Shown here: piece after piece, positions 61,443-64,000 of the stretch
Layout of the letters: every line of letters begins with the position of its first letter
Numbering within the stretch: position 1 is the stretch's first letter
Source of the DNA: Phytohabitans maris
Lineage (GTDB): Bacteria; Actinomycetota; Actinomycetes; Mycobacteriales; Micromonosporaceae
Assembly (NCBI RefSeq): GCF_031085175.1
Contig: NZ_JAVHUY010000033.1
Coordinates: forward strand, 1 to 64,000
Direction of reading: 5' to 3'
Length of the DNA: 64,000 bases
The notes under the pieces: model-generated
The model's database searches: none
The model's input: only the letters and a program-made list of their open reading frames with translations
Told to the model about the DNA's origin: nothing
Made by a program: the position numbers and the translations under genes

Positions 61443-61680
61443 ACGGACCGGGGCAAATCCCGTCGGTAGAACCGCCGGGACGCGCCCGACCTCGCCCTCC
61501 GCTGTGGATGTCGACATCGCGTCGCTGAATGAGATCGTGGTACTCGGGTGCCCCAGGAGGGGCACCCGAGTACCACGATCACCAGGCCGGCCCGGTTTGT
61601 GTGTCCCGAGCGCTGCGAGATCAGCCCAAGCCCCGACGGCGATCAAGGGGCGCGCGGACCTCGACCCTGGAGGCTGCGCG
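61443..61680. other. Gene-free flank of repeat copy 3
   Basis: Holds the third 48-bp hairpin and unique sequence up to the thiolase stop codon. No credible ORF. Together with 61010-61442 this makes about 670 bp without a gene. Confidence 0.5.
61533..61580. repeat. 48-bp GTAC-hairpin repeat, copy 3
   Basis: GATCGTGGTACTCGGGTGCCCC, but read as its two arms around AGGA, is a perfect 22-bp stem: left arm 61533-61554, right arm 61559-61580. The flank on the left contains the complement of the GATGTCGA string seen beside copies 1 and 2. Confidence 0.75.
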
Positions 61681-62928
61681 CTAGCTGAGGCGTTCGAGCA
61701 CCATGGCCATGCCTTGGCCGCCGCCGACGCACATCGTCTCCAGGCCGATCGTCTTGTCGTGCCAGTCCAGGGCGTTGAGCAGCGTGCCGGTGATCCGGGC
61801 ACCGGTCATGCCGAACGGGTGGCCGACCGCGATCGCGCCGCCCATCACGTTCAGCTTGTCCAGCGGGATCTCCAGGTCGCGGTACGAGGGGATCACCTGC
61901 GCCGCGAACGCCTCGTTGATCTCGACCAGGTCGACGTCGTCGACGGTCATGCCGGCCCGCTTGAGCGCCTGCCTCGACGCCTCCACCGGGCCCAGCCCCA
62001 TGATCTCGGGGGAGAGTGCGGTGACCCCGGTCGAGACGATCCGGGCCAGCGGCGTGATCCCCAGCTCGCGGGCGCGCGTCTCGCTCATTACGACCACGGC
62101 CGCCGCGCCGTCGTTGAGCGGGCAGCAGTTGCCGGCGGTGACGCGGCCGTCCGGGCGGAAGACCGGCTTCAGCCCGGCGACGCCCTCCATGGTCACGCCG
62201 GGGCGCGGCCCGTCGTCGGTGCTGACCAGGTCGCCCGAGGGGGTGGTGACCGGCGTGATCTCGCGGGCCCAGAAGCCGTCCGCGATCGCCTTCTCCGCGA
62301 GGTTCTGGCTGCGTACCCCGAACTCGTCCATCTCCTCGCGGGTGACGCCCTTGATCTGGGCCAGGTTTTCCGCGGTCTGCCCCATCGCCAGGTAGATGTC
62401 GGGCAGGTCGCCGCCGTCTCGCGGGTCCTCCCACTCCGGCGCGCCGCCCTGGGTCCGCTCCGCCGAGCGGGTCCGCGCCCCGTCGAAGCGGGGGTTTTCC
62501 CAGCCGCCGCCGACCAGCGCCTGTGCCTCCGGCGGCAGCCCGTCGGAGTTGCCCCGCGCGTACCGGGAGACGCACTCCACGCCCGCCGAAACGAAGACGT
62601 CGCCCTCACCGGCCGCGATCGCGTGGAACGCCATCCGCGTGGTCTGCAGCGACGACGCGCAGTACCGGGTCAGCGTGGCGCCGGGCAGCCGGTCGTAGCC
62701 GAGCAGGGTGGCCACCACGCGGGCCATGTTGAAGCCCTGCTCGCCGCCGGGCAGGCCGCAGCCGAGGTACAGGTCGTCGATCTCGGCGGGGTCGAGCTGG
62801 GGCACCTTGTCGAGCGCGGCGCGCACGATCGTGGCGGCCAGGTCGTCGGGGCGTACCTCGCGCAACGAGCCCTTGTGTGCCCGGCCGATGGGGGAGCGGG
62901 CGGTGGCGACGATGACGGCGTTCGGCAT
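61681..62928 (-). CDS. Acetyl-CoA acetyltransferase (thiolase)
   Basis: 415-aa thiolase for acetoacetyl-CoA formation or beta-oxidation. Nucleophile Cys in RYCASSLQ (Cys90), His in GHPFGMTGAR and second Cys in CVGGGQGMAMV. PIGRAHKGSLREVRPDD at the N-terminus fits the FadA-like branch. The ATG is six bases from TAAAGT (leaderless), which sets the start. The gene is alone, with an SGNH hydrolase gene upstream on the same strand. Confidence 0.93.
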   Translation of the reverse strand: MPNAVIVATARSPIGRAHKGSLREVRPDDLAATIVRAALDKVPQLDPAEIDDLYLGCGLPGGEQGFNMARVVATLLGYDRLPGATLTRYCASSLQTTRMAFHAIAAGEGDVFVSAGVECVSRYARGNSDGLPPEAQALVGGGWENPRFDGARTRSAERTQGGAPEWEDPRDGGDLPDIYLAMGQTAENLAQIKGVTREEMDEFGVRSQNLAEKAIADGFWAREITPVTTPSGDLVSTDDGPRPGVTMEGVAGLKPVFRPDGRVTAGNCCPLNDGAAAVVVMSETRARELGITPLARIVSTGVTALSPEIMGLGPVEASRQALKRAGMTVDDVDLVEINEAFAAQVIPSYRDLEIPLDKLNVMGGAIAVGHPFGMTGARITGTLLNALDWHDKTIGLETMCVGGGQGMAMVLERLS

Positions 62929-62934
62929 GCCGCA

Positions 62935-62940
62935 ACTTTA
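62935..62940 (-). promoter_or_regulatory. -10 box of leaderless thiolase gene
   Basis: Minus strand TAAAGT, six bases, then ATG at 62928. Confidence 0.55.
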
Positions 62941-62953
62941 CCCGTGGGTAACT

Positions 62954-63742
62954 TCAGCGGGAAGTAGGGACCGCGGCCCGGATCACCGCAGGCAGCAGCG
63001 CGTGCGCCCAGACCCGGTAGCCGTCGGCGGAGGGGTGGAAGCCGTCGTAGCAGAGCGTGCCGGCGTCGGCCCGAAACACCGCCCCGGTCTCCTCGGCCAG
63101 GTCGACGACAGTGCCGCCGGCGGCCCGTACCGCCTTGGCCTGCGCCCGGGCCATCCGCCGCCCCAACCACCCGGTGACCTGGCGCAGGGGCGGCGCGATC
63201 GCGCGGACCGCGCCGAGGTCGGGGCAGGTGCCGACGACCACCTGCACACCCGCGTCGCGCAGCCGCCGCACCGCCGCGCCGAGGTAGGCGGCCGACTCGC
63301 TGGGGCGGCGCAGCGTGGTCGCGTCGTTGGCGCCGATCAGGATCACCGCCACGTCCGGGCGGTCGCCGAGCAGCGCCCGCGCGACCTGGGTGGCCAGATC
63401 CGTGGAACGGGAGCCCGACACGCCCACCGACGAGAGCTGGACGTGCCGCGCGGGCAGGGTCGGCGTGCCCTCGGCGAGCATCGTGGCGAGCTGGCCCCCC
63501 ACGGTGTCGGCGAGCTGCTCGACGCCCACACCGAGCGAAGACGAGTCGCCCATCAGCACAAGCCGCAGCGGCGGGGCGCCCTCCGGGCCCATCGTGGTGC
63601 GCAGCGCCAGACCCATCTCCGGCTGGGCGTACCGCCGGTTGCGGGCCATGACCGCCTCGCCGGTCAGCAGCGCGGCGCCGCCGACCGTACCGGCGATCAG
63701 CGTGATCACCGTCGCGCGGCCCAGCTGTCGCGCCGTGGGCAT
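62954..63742 (-). CDS. SGNH/GDSL hydrolase, membrane-anchored or secreted
   Basis: 262-aa esterase/lipase. An N-terminal hydrophobic segment (~9-31) acts as anchor or signal. Block I MGDSSS holds the Ser, block II SVGVSGSRS the Gly, block III GANDAT the Asn, block V DGFHPSADGY the Asp and His. All four SGNH positions are present. AAGGAC precedes the ATG. Its end lies 26 bp before the thiolase start, close enough to interfere with or read into that gene's promoter. Confidence 0.9.
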   Translation of the reverse strand: MPTARQLGRATVITLIAGTVGGAALLTGEAVMARNRRYAQPEMGLALRTTMGPEGAPPLRLVLMGDSSSLGVGVEQLADTVGGQLATMLAEGTPTLPARHVQLSSVGVSGSRSTDLATQVARALLGDRPDVAVILIGANDATTLRRPSESAAYLGAAVRRLRDAGVQVVVGTCPDLGAVRAIAPPLRQVTGWLGRRMARAQAKAVRAAGGTVVDLAEETGAVFRADAGTLCYDGFHPSADGYRVWAHALLPAVIRAAVPTSR

Positions 63743-63792
63743 GCCGTCGTCCTTTCGTGTCGCTCAGTGGGTGGTACCCGCTAGCCCGCCGC

Positions 63793-64000
63793 TCAGTCGC
63801 GCTCGAGGCTGCCGGTGACGGACCTTTCCAAGGGTACGGCGGCATCGATCGAGGTCTCGGGCTCGTCCGGCCGAGGGTGACCGAACCACGCCGAGCGCCG
63901 CCGCAGCCGGGCCCACCGCCCCTCCGGGCCACGGTCGCGGCCGGCCACCTGCGCGCCGCTGACCTCGGTGCCGGGCTGGCGGGCGGCCTCCTGCGCGGCC
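63793..64000 (-). CDS. C-terminal end of a gene running off the window
   Basis: The minus strand has an open frame from the window edge to TGA at 63793-63795, at least 68 codons, with a polar, Arg/Glu-rich end (GSLERD). Codon use fits a real gene. No domain can be named. It is upstream of and parallel to the SGNH hydrolase gene. Confidence 0.5.
   Translation of the reverse strand, partial: AAQEAARQPGTEVSGAQVAGRDRGPEGRWARLRRRSAWFGHPRPDEPETSIDAAVPLERSVTGSLERD

Overview
The window is high-GC actinomycete DNA. Gene content and order, the many leaderless start codons and a bldA-type tRNA-Leu(UAA) suggest a filamentous actinobacterium, probably of the Micromonosporaceae (the family is an inference). 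Almost all of it is densely coding chromosome. There are no rRNA genes, transposases, phage genes or CRISPR arrays.

Layout. 1-747: gene-free mosaic of dispersed repeats. 0.7-7.3 kb: epoxide hydrolase, NarL-type two-component pair, SDR, queA, ABC exporter. 7.4-22.9 kb: an exopolysaccharide locus (GT2 and WecG-type glycosyltransferases, two sulfotransferases, Wzx-like flippase, APH-fold kinase, O-antigen ligase/polymerase, Wzz/BY-kinase-like protein, two GH26-like enzymes, CysC-type PAPS-forming enzyme). Together these suggest a sulfated, secreted polysaccharide; a low-GC Fic gene interrupts the locus. 23.2-26.7 kb: two ABC ATPase/permease pairs. 26.8-29.6 kb: PEP carboxylase. 29.9-31.2 kb: a low-GC island with a three-gene module: a colicin-E3-type RNase gene broken by one stop codon, an intact 112-aa protein, and a frameshifted ImmA/IrrE peptidase. 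31.4-47.1 kb: the conserved actinobacterial block mfd, lipoprotein, mazG, eno, divIC-like, DUF501, ppx, with inserted genes (EamA/MocR, DUF885, argA, NUDIX). 47.1-50 kb: RHH/Doc toxin-antitoxin pair and a PadR/HAAS operon. 50-56 kb: dienelactone hydrolase, UdgB, and a DUF4129/MoxR/DUF58 operon. 56-64 kb: ndh, a large membrane protein, bldA-type tRNA, Bax-inhibitor protein, thiolase, SGNH hydrolase and the 3' end of one more gene.

Three features are not explained by the genes. (1) An 80-bp cassette at operon stop/start junctions, one copy plus a tandem pair; each unit is a 27-codon ORF coupled to its neighbours through ATGA/GTGA overlaps. (2) Dispersed palindromes: four full 54-bp copies with compensatory changes plus two remnants, and three 48-bp hairpins, each next to a ~300-bp repeat that in one copy has ~50-bp terminal inverted repeats. 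(3) Twelve genes whose start codon lies 6-7 nt after a TANNNT -10 box, i.e. predicted leaderless mRNAs.
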